Source: Propionibacterium acidifaciens DSM 21887
GTDB lineage: Bacteria; Actinomycetota; Actinomycetes; Propionibacteriales; Propionibacteriaceae
Direction of reading: 5' to 3'
Assembly (NCBI RefSeq): GCF_000426605.1
Contig: NZ_AUFR01000008.1
Coordinates: 62,001-126,000 of the forward strand
DNA: 64,000 nucleotides
Part shown: positions 1 to 8,708 of the stretch, piece by piece
Numbering within the stretch: position 1 is the stretch's first letter
Layout of the letters: each line of letters opens with the position of its first letter
Translations under genes and position numbers: made by a program
Notes under the pieces: generated by a model
Database searches by the model: none
Seen by the model: only the letters and a program-made list of their open reading frames with translations
What the model was told of the DNA's origin: nothing

Positions 1-172
1 CCTCGCCGTCGAGCACCTTCCGGGCCGCCCGCCTGCCGAACGTCGGGTAGTCGACGCTGGCCGGGCCGTGGGTGCCGACGTCGATGGCCTCGTGGCCCCT
101 GGAGCGCACGTGCTCGACGAGCCGCTCCTTCAGGTTGAAACCGGCGTGATCGGCGCCGAAGGCGATGCGCAT
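1..172 (-). CDS. rpiB: Ribose-5-phosphate isomerase B, N-terminal part
   Basis: RpiB-family sugar-phosphate isomerase that interconverts ribose 5-phosphate and ribulose 5-phosphate in the cytosolic pentose phosphate pathway. Only the first 57 codons are present; the gene runs off the left edge. The protein begins MRIAFGADHAGFNLK; the GADHAGFxLK stretch (residues 6-15) is the family signature, followed by GTHGP and VDYP, also conserved near the sugar-phosphate site. The catalytic Cys expected near residue 65 lies outside the window. A GAGGAG ribosome site sits 6 nt upstream of the ATG. It is divergent from the flavoprotein gene at 316. LacA/LacB-type isomerases share this fold, so the exact substrate is not proven. 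Confidence 0.85.
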   Translation of the reverse strand, partial: MRIAFGADHAGFNLKERLVEHVRSRGHEAIDVGTHGPASVDYPTFGRRAARKVLDGE

Positions 173-315
173 GGAGTGCTCCTCGTACTCTCCCGTGGCC
201 GCCGGCGGCTGCGGCGACGAGTTCATTCTCTCACCGCCGGTCGCGGCTCCGACGCGGGCCCGCCCGTGGCATTGTGAGCAGGGGCGGTGCGAAACTCCGC
301 GGACGAGGGGGACCC

Positions 316-1893
316 ATGGCGACGACGATCCGATCGGCGCGACAACTCGGCGCGCCGGAGCCCGGGCTCACGAGGCGGGCCCGCGTCGTGGTCGTCGGCG
401 CGGGGGCCGCCGGCTCGGGCGCAGCCATGCAGCTGGCCGCCGCCGGCGTCGACACGGCGCTGGTGACCGGCGGCACGCTGCTCGACGGGGCCACCGCGAT
501 CTCGACCGGACGCCTCGACGGGTGGGCCGGGCCCCACGACCCCGAGGAGGCGCTGCGCAGGGGCCTCGGCGTCGCCGACCGGCGGGCGCTGAGCCATCTG
601 CTGAGGACCGCGCCGCTCGTCCACGCCAGGGTCGCGGAGCTCCTCGAGCGCGCCGACGCGACTCGGCCGGGACGCCACGAGACCACCGGGCACCAGGTGC
701 AGCGCGGCCTCGCGTCGGCGGTGCGCACCATGGCCGGGCGCCTGGGCACGCGCCTGCGGCTGGAGACCGGCATGCGCGGCGTCGACGTGCTCACCGACGA
801 CGAGGGCCGGGTCGCCGGCTTGCGCGCGCTGCGCTCCGATGGGGCGCTCGTCGACTGGCTGGCCCCCGTCGTCGTGCTGGCCGGCGGCGGGGCCGAGCAG
901 TTCTGGCCGCGCACGACCGCCCCGGTGACCGCCACCGGCGACGCCGCCGCCATGGCGCTGCGCGCCGGCGCCGAGCTGCGCGACATGGAGTTCACCGCCT
1001 GCGCCCCGACCGCCGTCGACCTGCCGGACGAGCTGGCCCTCCCGCTCGACCCGGCGATCACGCTGGGCCGCGAACTGCGTCGAGCCGGGGCCGTGCTCGT
1101 CGACGGGCAGGGGCGCCCGGCGCTCGCCGGGCTCGGCGAGGACGAGCTGAAGCCCTCCGACGAGCTGGCGATGGCGGTCCACGACTGGCTGGCCGGGCAC
1201 GCCGGCCAGCGCCTCCTCCTGGACGGCACCCGCATCGGCGAGTCCAGCTGGGCCGCACCGCCCCTGTCCGCGACGCTGGCCGCCTGCCGGGCGCACGGCA
1301 TCGACCCGGCGCGCGAACCGGTGCCGGTCCGGCCCGCGGTGCAGACGATGATCGGCGGTATCGGCGTCGCCCCGGACGGCTCGAGCACCGTCCCCGGGCT
1401 CTACGCGGCCGGCGAGGCCGCCTGCACGGGTGCCCGCGGCGCGGCCGGCCCGTCGAACGCCGGCCTGGTCGAGGCCCTCGTCGGCGGGTTCACCGTCGGC
1501 GCCCGTCTGGCGCGGACGGCGGACTCCTTCGACGAGCCCGGCACGCCGGTCGAGCGCACGCCCGGCGGCTGCGTCCCGGCGGCCGCCCGGCCGCGCATCA
1601 CGGGGGCCGGCCGGGCCGTCGGCCTGGCGCGCGAGCACACCGAGCTCGCACGGGCCGCCGACGAGCTCGTCGGGCTGCCCACCGGCGCCCCGCTGACCGG
1701 GGCGGCGCTGTCGACGACGAACCTGCGGCTGGTCGGCGCGACCGTCGTCGCCGCAGCGAGGGCCCGTCCCGAGAGCCGTGGCTGGCATCGGCGCACGGAC
1801 CATCCGGGCACGAAGGACGCGTGGAGGCGCACCGTCCGCATCGCCCTGGACGACGACGGCCGCATGCGGGTGCGCAGCACCCCGATCCCCTGA
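316..1893 (+). CDS. FAD-dependent oxidoreductase, L-aspartate oxidase-like
   Basis: A 525-residue flavoprotein of the succinate dehydrogenase/fumarate reductase/L-aspartate oxidase superfamily. An ADP-binding GAGAAG motif lies at residues 28-33 and a typical C-terminal FAD loop reads GLYAAGEAACTGARGAAGPS. NadB oxidises aspartate to iminoaspartate for NAD synthesis, and the length fits, but the usual HGANRLASNSLLE stretch is altered here and no nadA or nadC is adjacent, so the substrate is uncertain. I chose the ATG at 316 because GAGGGGG lies 5 nt upstream; in-frame starts further upstream add an Arg/Gly-rich tail of no evident use. The gene stands alone and is convergent with the activase gene. 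Confidence 0.65.
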   Translation: MATTIRSARQLGAPEPGLTRRARVVVVGAGAAGSGAAMQLAAAGVDTALVTGGTLLDGATAISTGRLDGWAGPHDPEEALRRGLGVADRRALSHLLRTAPLVHARVAELLERADATRPGRHETTGHQVQRGLASAVRTMAGRLGTRLRLETGMRGVDVLTDDEGRVAGLRALRSDGALVDWLAPVVVLAGGGAEQFWPRTTAPVTATGDAAAMALRAGAELRDMEFTACAPTAVDLPDELALPLDPAITLGRELRRAGAVLVDGQGRPALAGLGEDELKPSDELAMAVHDWLAGHAGQRLLLDGTRIGESSWAAPPLSATLAACRAHGIDPAREPVPVRPAVQTMIGGIGVAPDGSSTVPGLYAAGEAACTGARGAAGPSNAGLVEALVGGFTVGARLARTADSFDEPGTPVERTPGGCVPAAARPRITGAGRAVGLAREHTELARAADELVGLPTGAPLTGAALSTTNLRLVGATVVAAARARPESRGWHRRTDHPGTKDAWRRTVRIALDDDGRMRVRSTPIP

Positions 1894-1899
1894 GCGCCG

Positions 1900-1915
1900 C
1901 CGGACGATCGTCCGG
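1900..1915. terminator. 16-bp perfect palindrome after the flavoprotein gene
   Basis: CCGGACGATCGTCCGG begins 7 nt after the flavoprotein stop codon, followed by CCTCTCCCGCC. It could be a bidirectional stop signal between two convergent genes, but there is no T-tract, so an operator or structural role is also possible. Confidence 0.35.
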
Positions 1916-1937
1916 CCTCTCCCGCCTCGCTCCTTCC

Positions 1938-2005
1938 TCTTGCGTCAACACCCGGGACGCATCCGGGGCGACAGCACAGAAGCGAGGTGGGAACAGGGGA
2001 ACGGG
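1938..2005. repeat. Dispersed intergenic repeat, copy 1
   Basis: Contains GTCAACACCCGGGACGC and, about 35 nt later, AGCGAGGTGGGAAC. The same two blocks in the same order occur downstream of the helicase gene (about 31.38 kb) and before pta (about 44.70 kb). This copy is the most diverged and lacks the upstream GCTTCGCTGCCGCCCCTCCG block of the other two. It lies between two convergent genes. Confidence 0.65.
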
Positions 2006-2055
2006 GTGCGAGCAGGGGAACGAGTACGACTCGCCCGCCCTCCGGCCCCGGGCGG

Positions 2056-5000
2056 TCAGCGGACCGCGGAGCCCACCGAGCCGTCGTCGATGCTGATGTC
2101 GGGGCTCGACGGGGAGGACGTCTCCGTCCCCAGCGGGCTGGCCGTGTCGAAGTCGGACTGCCACTGCTTCAGCCCGACGGTCCGCTCGTTCTTGAAGGCC
2201 GTGGCGATCATCAGCTTGATGCGGTTGAGCTGGTTGACCTCCGAGGCGCCCGGGTCGTAGTCGATCGAGGTGATGTTGGCCTGCGGGTAGAGCTCGCGCA
2301 GCGTCTTGAACATGCCGCGCCCGACCACGTGGTTGGGCAGGCAGGCGAACGGCTGGGCGCAGATGATGTTCGGCGTGCCGTGCTCGATGAGGTGCATCAT
2401 CTCGGCGACGAGCAGCCAGCCCTCGCCGGCCTGGGTGCCCAGCGAGATGACCCTCTGGGCGCGGGCGGCCATGTCGTGGATGCGCTCGGGCACCTCGAAC
2501 TTGCCGTTCGTGGCGGCCAGCGCCCGGTCGGCGGTCCTCTGGGTCTGCTCGATGTACCACAGCGCCAGCCTCTTGAGGTACCGCCCGGACCTGTCGAGGC
2601 CGAAGTTCTCGTAGCGCCACTGGCCGGTCTCGAGTGACTGCAGGAAGAAGCCCATGAGGCCGGGCATGACGGCCTCGCAGCCCTCGTCCTCGATGACGCC
2701 GATGACGTTGTTGTTGGCGTCGGGCTGGAACTTCACGAGGATCTCGCCGACGACGCCCACGCGCGGCTTGCGCGGGATGTCGAGCAGCGGCAGCTCGTCG
2801 AACTCCCCGACCATCCGGCGGCACAGCCATTTGAAGCCCACCCTGCGGCCCTCCGTCGGGGAGTACGAGGGGTCGGCCATGAACTCGCGCACGAGCGTGT
2901 TCCAGCGCCGGTAGAGCCGCATCGCCGAGCCCTCCTCGCGCTCGTACGGGCGCACCCGCAGGAGCACCTCCTGGAGCAGGTCCGTGAGGACGAGCCCCTG
3001 GATGGCCCCGTGGACGAGGCTCGGGGTCAGCTTGAAGCCCGGGTTGGACTCGAGGCCCTGGGCCGAGACCGCCAGCACCGGGACGTCCCCATAGCCGGCG
3101 GCCCGCAGGCCGCGGCGCAGCATGCCGACGTAGTTCGTCGCGCGGCACATGCCGCCGGTCTGGGTGATCGCCACGACGGACGCGGCGGGGTCGGCGCCGC
3201 CGGAGACGAACTTGTTGATGAGCTGGCCGATGACCATGATCGCCGGGAAGCAGGCGTCGTTGTTGACGTACTTGAGGCCGCACTCCATGTCATCGCGCGA
3301 GGCGTGCTCGAGCAGCTCCATCCGGTAGCCGGCCCGCCGGAAGAGCGGTTCGATGGCCTGGAAGTGGATCGGGGACATCTGGGGCAGGTAGACCGTGCGG
3401 GTCCTGCGCATCTCCTTCGTGTACGGCGGGGTGCTGCTCGCCGGCACCGTGACGAGTCCGGCGGCCGGGGCGGGGAGGGCCGTCGTGTCGACCTCGCGGG
3501 AGACCTCCTCGCGCTCGGCCGCCGCGGCGCGCAGCGAGCGCAGGCGGATCCGGGCGGCGCCGAGGTTGGAGACCTCGTCGATCTTCAGGACGGTGTAGAT
3601 GTCGCCGGCCTGCTCGAGGATGTCCTGGACCTGGTCGGTCGTGACGGCGTCGACGCCGCAGCCGAACGAGTTCAGCTGCACGAGGTTGAGCCTCGGGTCG
3701 CGACGCACCTGGGCGGCGGCCTCGTAGAGGCGGGTGTGGTACACCCACTGGTCGCGCACGCGCAGGGGGCGGTCGAAGCCCGTGCTGCGCATGCCGTTGG
3801 TCAGCGCGTCCTCCGAGAGGACGACCATGCCCAGCTGGGTGATCTGGTCGGGGATGCCGTGGTTGATCTCGGGATCGACGTGGTACGGCCGCCCCGCCAG
3901 CACGATGCCCCGCATGCCGTGCTCGATCATGTACTGCATGGCGCGGTCGCCCTCGGCCCTGATGTCGGCCTTGGCCCGGTCGAGCTCGGCGAAGCCGGCC
4001 GCGACGGCCTCCCTCATCTCGGGCAGCCCGATCCCCCATGCGGCCAGGATCTCGACGAGTCGCTCGGCGAGCTTGTCGGGGTCGTTCAGGTTGAGGAAGG
4101 GGTCCATGAAGGTGACGCCGGGCTCGTGCAGCCGTTCGACGTTCTTCTCGAGGACCTGGGGGTAGAAGGCGACGATCGGGCAGTTGAAGTTGTTGTCCGC
4201 CTCGGCGATCTCCTTGCGTTCGTAGTTGACGCAGGGCATCCAGATGGTCCTCGCGCCGTGGTCGAGCAGCCACTCGATGTGACCGTGGGCCAGCTTGGCC
4301 GGGTAGCAGACGTTCTCGGAGGCGATCGACTCCATGCCCGACTCGAACAGGTCGTGGCTGGAGCGGCCGGACAGGAGCACCTTGAAGCCGAGCCGGGTGA
4401 AGATCGTGAACCACAGCGGGTAGTCCTCGTACATGCCCAGAGCCCTCGGCATGCCGATCTCGCCGCGGGTGGCCTTGGCGTCGGTGAGCCGGCGGTAGGC
4501 GAACATCCGCTTGTACTTGTAGTCGTACAGGTTCGGGGTCTCGCTCTTGCGCGGACGGGCGTCCAGGCTGGCGCCGCGCTCGCAGCGGTTGCCGGAGACC
4601 TGGCGGGAGCCGTCGTCGAAGGTCGTGATGGTGAGCTTGCAGTGGTTCTGGCACAGCTTGCAGATGCGCTGGCTGGACTCGACCGAGAAGCCCTCCAGGT
4701 CGCGGTCCATCATGGCCGAGACGTCGCCCGGGGCGGCGTGGGACCTGGCGATGAGGGCCGCGCCGTAGGCGCCCATGTGGCCCGAGATGTTCGGCCGCTT
4801 CACGTTGACGCCGGTGAGCAGCTCGAAGGCGCGCAGCACGGCGTTGTTGAGGAAGGTGCCGCCCTGGGCCACGACCCGGTCGCCGAGCTCGCCGGCGTCG
4901 CGCAGCTTCATCACCTTGTAGAGGGCGTTGCGCACCACCGAGTAGGACAGGCCCGCGGAGATGTCGGCGATGCCGGCGCCCTCCTTCTGGGCCTGCTTGA

Positions 5001-6468
5001 CCGAGGAGTTCATGAACACGGTGCAGCGGCTGCCGAGGTCGACGGGGGCCGTGGCCTCCATGCCGACCCGGGCGAACTCGCGCACATCGGCACCCATCGT
5101 CTCGGCGAAGGTCTGCAGGAAGGAGCCGCAGCCGGCCGAGCAGGCCTCGTTGACGGCGATGGAGTCGACGACGCCCTCGCGGATCTTGACGAACTTCATG
5201 TCCTGGCCGCCGATGTCGATGACGCTCGTCACTCCGGGGCAGACGGCCTGGGCGGCGCGGAAGTGGGCCATCGTCTCGATCTCGCCCTCGTCGGCGTGCA
5301 GGGCCGTCCTCACGAGGTCCTCGCCGTAGCCGGTGACGCAGGTGCGGGCGATCGTCGAGCCGGCGGGCAGGGCCGAGATGACGTCCTGGGCGATGGCCAC
5401 GGCGGCCTTGACCGGGTCGCCCTGGTTGGAGTCGTAGCTGGAGTGGACGATCGTGCCCTCGCCGTCGATGAGGACCGACTTGATGGTCGTCGACCCGGCG
5501 TCGATGCCCAGGTAGAGGTCGCCGACGGCCTCGCTCATGTCGGCCTGCTCGACGTCGACGACGCCGTGGCGCGCGTCGAACTCGGCGCGCTCGGCCTCGT
5601 CGAGGAACAGCGGACGCATCGTCTTGGACGCCACCGTCGACTCGCCGGCCCCGTCGAGCATCTCGGCGAGGTGACGCAGCGAGAGCGCCGGGCCGTCGGC
5701 GAGGAAGGCGGCGCCGACCGCGACGTACAGCTGGCCGTCGGCGGGGGTGACGTAGTCCTGGACGTGCTCGCCGAGGACCCGCCGGAACGCCTCGCGCAGC
5801 TCGGGCAGGAAGTGCAGCGGCCCGCCGAGGAAGATGACCTTGCCGCGGATCGGGCGGCCGCAGGCCAGGCCGGCGACGGTCTGGGTGGCGACGGCCTGGA
5901 AGACCGAGGCGGCGATGTCCTCGTGGCGGGCGCCCTGGTTGATGAGCGGCTGCACGTCGGTCTTGGCGAACACGCCGCAGCGCGAGGCGATCGGGTAGAT
6001 GTTCTCGTAGCGGCCGGCGAGCTCGTCGAGGCCGCCGGCGTCGGTGCGCAGCAGCGAGGCCATCTGGTCGATGAAGGCGCCGGTTCCGCCGGCGCAGGTG
6101 CCGTTCATGCGCTGCTCGGGAGTCGGGTGCAGATAGGTGATCTTGGCGTCCTCGCCGCCGAGCTCGATGACGACGTCGACGTCCGGGTCGAGCTGCTCGA
6201 TCGCCTCGGTCGCGGCGATGACCTCCTGGATGAAGCTGACGTTCATCATGCGGGCGATACCGAGACCACCCGAACCGGTCATGGCGACCTTGAGGGTGTC
6301 GTCGGGGAACTGCTCACCGATGTCGAGCAGGAGCCGCTTCATCTCGCCGCGAACGTCGGCGTTGTGACGCCGGTAATCGCTGAAGAGCATCTCGTGACCA
6401 CGCATGACGACGGCCTTCACCGTCGTCGAGCCGACGTCGAGGCCAAGGCGCAGGGCTTCGTCAGTCAT
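2056..6468 (-). CDS. Acyl-CoA dehydratase activase-related protein (two BadF/BcrA ATPase domains plus DUF2229-type region)
   Basis: A 1470-residue protein related to activators of 2-hydroxyacyl-CoA dehydratases, which use ATP and a [4Fe-4S] cluster for difficult one-electron transfers. The first ASKHA ATPase domain starts with LGLDVGSTTVK (residues 8-18) and has cluster-type cysteines in NGTCAGGTG (Cys125) and SRCGVF (Cys164). A second ATPase domain starts near residue 320 (GIDAGSTTIK) with NEACSAGCG and SRCTVF. A Cys-rich CKLCQNHC segment follows, then a long DUF2229/HgdB-like part. No dehydratase subunits are nearby, so the target is unknown. The ATG at 6468 has AAGGAG upstream; an in-frame start at 6531 would read through the promoter/operator. 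Confidence 0.85.
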   Translation of the reverse strand: MTDEALRLGLDVGSTTVKAVVMRGHEMLFSDYRRHNADVRGEMKRLLLDIGEQFPDDTLKVAMTGSGGLGIARMMNVSFIQEVIAATEAIEQLDPDVDVVIELGGEDAKITYLHPTPEQRMNGTCAGGTGAFIDQMASLLRTDAGGLDELAGRYENIYPIASRCGVFAKTDVQPLINQGARHEDIAASVFQAVATQTVAGLACGRPIRGKVIFLGGPLHFLPELREAFRRVLGEHVQDYVTPADGQLYVAVGAAFLADGPALSLRHLAEMLDGAGESTVASKTMRPLFLDEAERAEFDARHGVVDVEQADMSEAVGDLYLGIDAGSTTIKSVLIDGEGTIVHSSYDSNQGDPVKAAVAIAQDVISALPAGSTIARTCVTGYGEDLVRTALHADEGEIETMAHFRAAQAVCPGVTSVIDIGGQDMKFVKIREGVVDSIAVNEACSAGCGSFLQTFAETMGADVREFARVGMEATAPVDLGSRCTVFMNSSVKQAQKEGAGIADISAGLSYSVVRNALYKVMKLRDAGELGDRVVAQGGTFLNNAVLRAFELLTGVNVKRPNISGHMGAYGAALIARSHAAPGDVSAMMDRDLEGFSVESSQRICKLCQNHCKLTITTFDDGSRQVSGNRCERGASLDARPRKSETPNLYDYKYKRMFAYRRLTDAKATRGEIGMPRALGMYEDYPLWFTIFTRLGFKVLLSGRSSHDLFESGMESIASENVCYPAKLAHGHIEWLLDHGARTIWMPCVNYERKEIAEADNNFNCPIVAFYPQVLEKNVERLHEPGVTFMDPFLNLNDPDKLAERLVEILAAWGIGLPEMREAVAAGFAELDRAKADIRAEGDRAMQYMIEHGMRGIVLAGRPYHVDPEINHGIPDQITQLGMVVLSEDALTNGMRSTGFDRPLRVRDQWVYHTRLYEAAAQVRRDPRLNLVQLNSFGCGVDAVTTDQVQDILEQAGDIYTVLKIDEVSNLGAARIRLRSLRAAAAEREEVSREVDTTALPAPAAGLVTVPASSTPPYTKEMRRTRTVYLPQMSPIHFQAIEPLFRRAGYRMELLEHASRDDMECGLKYVNNDACFPAIMVIGQLINKFVSGGADPAASVVAITQTGGMCRATNYVGMLRRGLRAAGYGDVPVLAVSAQGLESNPGFKLTPSLVHGAIQGLVLTDLLQEVLLRVRPYEREEGSAMRLYRRWNTLVREFMADPSYSPTEGRRVGFKWLCRRMVGEFDELPLLDIPRKPRVGVVGEILVKFQPDANNNVIGVIEDEGCEAVMPGLMGFFLQSLETGQWRYENFGLDRSGRYLKRLALWYIEQTQRTADRALAATNGKFEVPERIHDMAARAQRVISLGTQAGEGWLLVAEMMHLIEHGTPNIICAQPFACLPNHVVGRGMFKTLRELYPQANITSIDYDPGASEVNQLNRIKLMIATAFKNERTVGLKQWQSDFDTASPLGTETSSPSSPDISIDDGSVGSAVR

Positions 6469-6506
6469 CCGTTGTTCTCCTTCGAGATCCGGTGAGCACC
6501 GTCCGA

Positions 6507-6537
6507 AAACAGAACGCTTGCTCTGTTTCATAGTAGG
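6507..6537 (-). promoter_or_regulatory. Promoter and inverted-repeat operator of the activase gene
   Basis: AAACAGA-N8-TCTGTTT (6507-6528) is a perfect inverted repeat just downstream of a TACTAT -10 hexamer on the minus strand (6537-6532). It therefore covers the predicted transcription start of the activase gene. The inner AGAACG/TGCTCT resembles TetR-family operators, but which regulator binds cannot be told. Confidence 0.5.
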
Positions 6538-6684
6538 TCAGATCCGGCCCCTGTCACACCCCGATCCGTACCTCTGGACGCCGCGGCCGACGAGCGGGCC
6601 TGGCGCGGCGCAGGGGCACTGCCGCTGTTCCTCGTGGACAATGGGGGCACTGCCCGCGACGAACCCACCCCGGAAGACCCCGCC

Positions 6685-7527
6685 ATGCAATCCCACGTGT
6701 CCCGCCGTGTCCGCCTGGCCGTCACGGCGCTCGCCTGTGCCCTCGGCTGTTCACCAGTGCTGAGCGGCTGCGGCGCGCCCGGCGCATCGACCGGGTCGCC
6801 CGCGGACGCGGTACAGGTCGTCCTCGAGGACCTCGTCGCGGCCTTTCCCGACGACGCCCAGGTGTCGGTCGTGACCGCCGACGGCGACGTCGTCACGGCC
6901 GGCGAGGTGCCTGAGAGCACCGCGTGGTCGACGATCAAGGTGCCGATCGCCATCGAGGCCCTGCGCGAAAGCGGGGACGAACTCGACGAGCAGGCGAAGC
7001 TGGCGATCACCGAGTCCGACAACGACGCGGCGAGTGCACTGTTCGAGACGCTCGGCGGCGGCTACCAGGCCAGCACCAAGATCGACAACCTGCTGCGCGA
7101 GGCAGACGACACGTCGACGCTGACCCTGCCCAATGCCGCGCTCGGCGGCGACACCGGTTTCGGCATGACCCAGTGGTCGAGTGCCGACCAGGCGCGGTTC
7201 GCCGCCTGGATGGCCTGCTCGGACGAGGACGCCGTGCAGCACGTCTACCGGCTCATGGCCGATCTGGTCGACTCGCAGGCGGTCGGCGTCGAGACCGTCG
7301 AGGGCGGGCACGCCAAGTCGGGCTGGGGCACCAACGAGCACACCGGCGTCTCGACGATGCGTCAGATGGGCACCATCGACACCGGCTCGGGTCTGGCCGC
7401 GATGAGCATCGTCATCACCGGGAGCGAGCTTGAGGACGTCACCGAGGAGATCGATGTGCTGGCCGACTGGCTGGCCGGGCACGCCGGCGAGCTGCCCGTC
7501 GTCAAGTGCGGCGTCGACGAGCAGTGA
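6685..7527 (+). CDS. Class A beta-lactamase-like serine hydrolase lipoprotein
   Basis: A 280-residue exported lipoprotein. An N-terminal basic/hydrophobic signal ends in the lipobox LSGC with lipidated Cys29. All three penicillin-recognising motifs are present in order: SxxK (Ser82-Thr-Ile-Lys85), SDN (111-113) and KSG (211-213). The fold is that of class A beta-lactamases and small PBP-like hydrolases acting outside the membrane on beta-lactams or peptidoglycan peptides. The sequence does not show whether it confers resistance; the Glu166-type omega loop was not identified. I prefer ATG 6685, which puts the signal peptide at the N-terminus; GTG 6634 would add 17 residues. It is divergent from the activase gene. 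Confidence 0.75.
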   Translation: MQSHVSRRVRLAVTALACALGCSPVLSGCGAPGASTGSPADAVQVVLEDLVAAFPDDAQVSVVTADGDVVTAGEVPESTAWSTIKVPIAIEALRESGDELDEQAKLAITESDNDAASALFETLGGGYQASTKIDNLLREADDTSTLTLPNAALGGDTGFGMTQWSSADQARFAAWMACSDEDAVQHVYRLMADLVDSQAVGVETVEGGHAKSGWGTNEHTGVSTMRQMGTIDTGSGLAAMSIVITGSELEDVTEEIDVLADWLAGHAGELPVVKCGVDEQ

Positions 7528-7625
7528 CGCCGTTCCCGTCCCGACGGCCCCACTGGGGTGCGGCCGCGCCGGAGCATGCGGGGCCGGCGAGCCCCGTTGG
7601 GGGTGCGGCACATGGCTCGCAGCGA

Positions 7626-8708
7626 TCAGCCATCGCGCCTGCTGAAGCCGAGCAGCCACAGCAGGTAGAGACCACCGATCGCCGAGCTGACCAGGCCGAC
7701 GGGGATCTGGAAGGGGGCGAGCAGCCGCTGGGCCAGCAGATCGGCGGCGCCGAGCAGCGCCCCGCCCATCGCGACGGCCGGCCAGAGGGCGATCCCGGGC
7801 GTACCGGCCAGGCGGCGGGCCAGCTGCGGGGCGGCCAGGGCGAGGAAGCCGATCGGCCCGGTGACCGACACGACGGCCGCGACGAGCAGGACGCCGTAGA
7901 CGAGCATGGCGAGGCGCTGCCGCCCCGGGCGCACCCCCAGGCCGGCGGCCGTGTCGTCGCCGAGTTCGAGAATGCGTGAGGGGCGGGCCAGCCAGGCCAG
8001 CTGCGGCAGCAGGACGACCAGCCCGGCCGCCAGCACCCCGGTCTGGGACCAGCCGATCGTGTTGAGGCTGCCGAACTGCCAGGCCTTCGCCGCCTCGGCG
8101 GACTCGAGCGGGGCGCGGCTGATGAGGTACTCGTTGACCGCCGAGATCATGGCGGCGATGGCGATGCCGGCCAGGACGAGGTTCTCGCCTGCCATGCCAC
8201 GGCGGACCGTCGCCACGATGACGAGCGCCGCGGTGAGGAGACCACCGGCCACGGTGCCGAGGGCCAGTGTGGCGACACCGGGGGCGCCCATGCAGATGAT
8301 GACGATGAGGCCGCCCGCGCTGGCGCCGGTGGTGAACCCGACGATGTCGGGGCTGCCCAGCGGGTTGCGGGAGAGCGACTGGAAGACGGCGCCCGACAGC
8401 CCCAGGCCGGCGCCGGCGAGCCAGGCCGCGATGGCGCGCGGGAGTCGCTGGTCGAGGACGATGAACCGGTCCGTCTCGGAGCCGCCGCCCTGCAGGACCT
8501 GGAGGACACCGGCGAGGTCGAGCTCGTAGGAGCCGGTCGCGACGGCCAGCACGGCGACGAGACCCGCGACGAGAACGAGGGCCGCAGTGACGGCCACGGC
8601 GCGCGGGCGCACCGGCAGGCGGGCGCCGGCGGGCAGGGGCAGCGATGGGGCCGCGGCTCCGTCGTGCCAGAGGTCCGTCCGCGTGCCGCCGTCCGGTCGG
8701 GTGCTCAT
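7626..8708 (-). CDS. Iron-siderophore ABC transporter permease (FecCD family), second subunit
   Basis: A 360-residue integral membrane protein of the FecCD/BtuC family: about nine hydrophobic spans, the early motif RLPRAIAAWLAGAGLGLSGAV and RNPLGSPDIVG typical of siderophore permeases, and a C-terminal PVGLVSSAIGGLYLLWLL. It would form the heterodimeric channel with the next gene and be driven by the ATPase encoded at 10787. Its ATG overlaps the upstream permease stop codon (ATGA), indicating translational coupling. An open frame in phase extends far upstream but is only a shadow of the neighbouring permease. Confidence 0.9.
   Translation of the reverse strand: MSTRPDGGTRTDLWHDGAAAPSLPLPAGARLPVRPRAVAVTAALVLVAGLVAVLAVATGSYELDLAGVLQVLQGGGSETDRFIVLDQRLPRAIAAWLAGAGLGLSGAVFQSLSRNPLGSPDIVGFTTGASAGGLIVIICMGAPGVATLALGTVAGGLLTAALVIVATVRRGMAGENLVLAGIAIAAMISAVNEYLISRAPLESAEAAKAWQFGSLNTIGWSQTGVLAAGLVVLLPQLAWLARPSRILELGDDTAAGLGVRPGRQRLAMLVYGVLLVAAVVSVTGPIGFLALAAPQLARRLAGTPGIALWPAVAMGGALLGAADLLAQRLLAPFQIPVGLVSSAIGGLYLLWLLGFSRRDG

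Noticed and set aside
3010-6495. A 1161-codon open frame antisense to the activase
   Set aside because: It is a mirror of a high-GC gene: Val/Asp/Gly/Arg-rich, no family motif, while the minus strand has clear ATPase domains.
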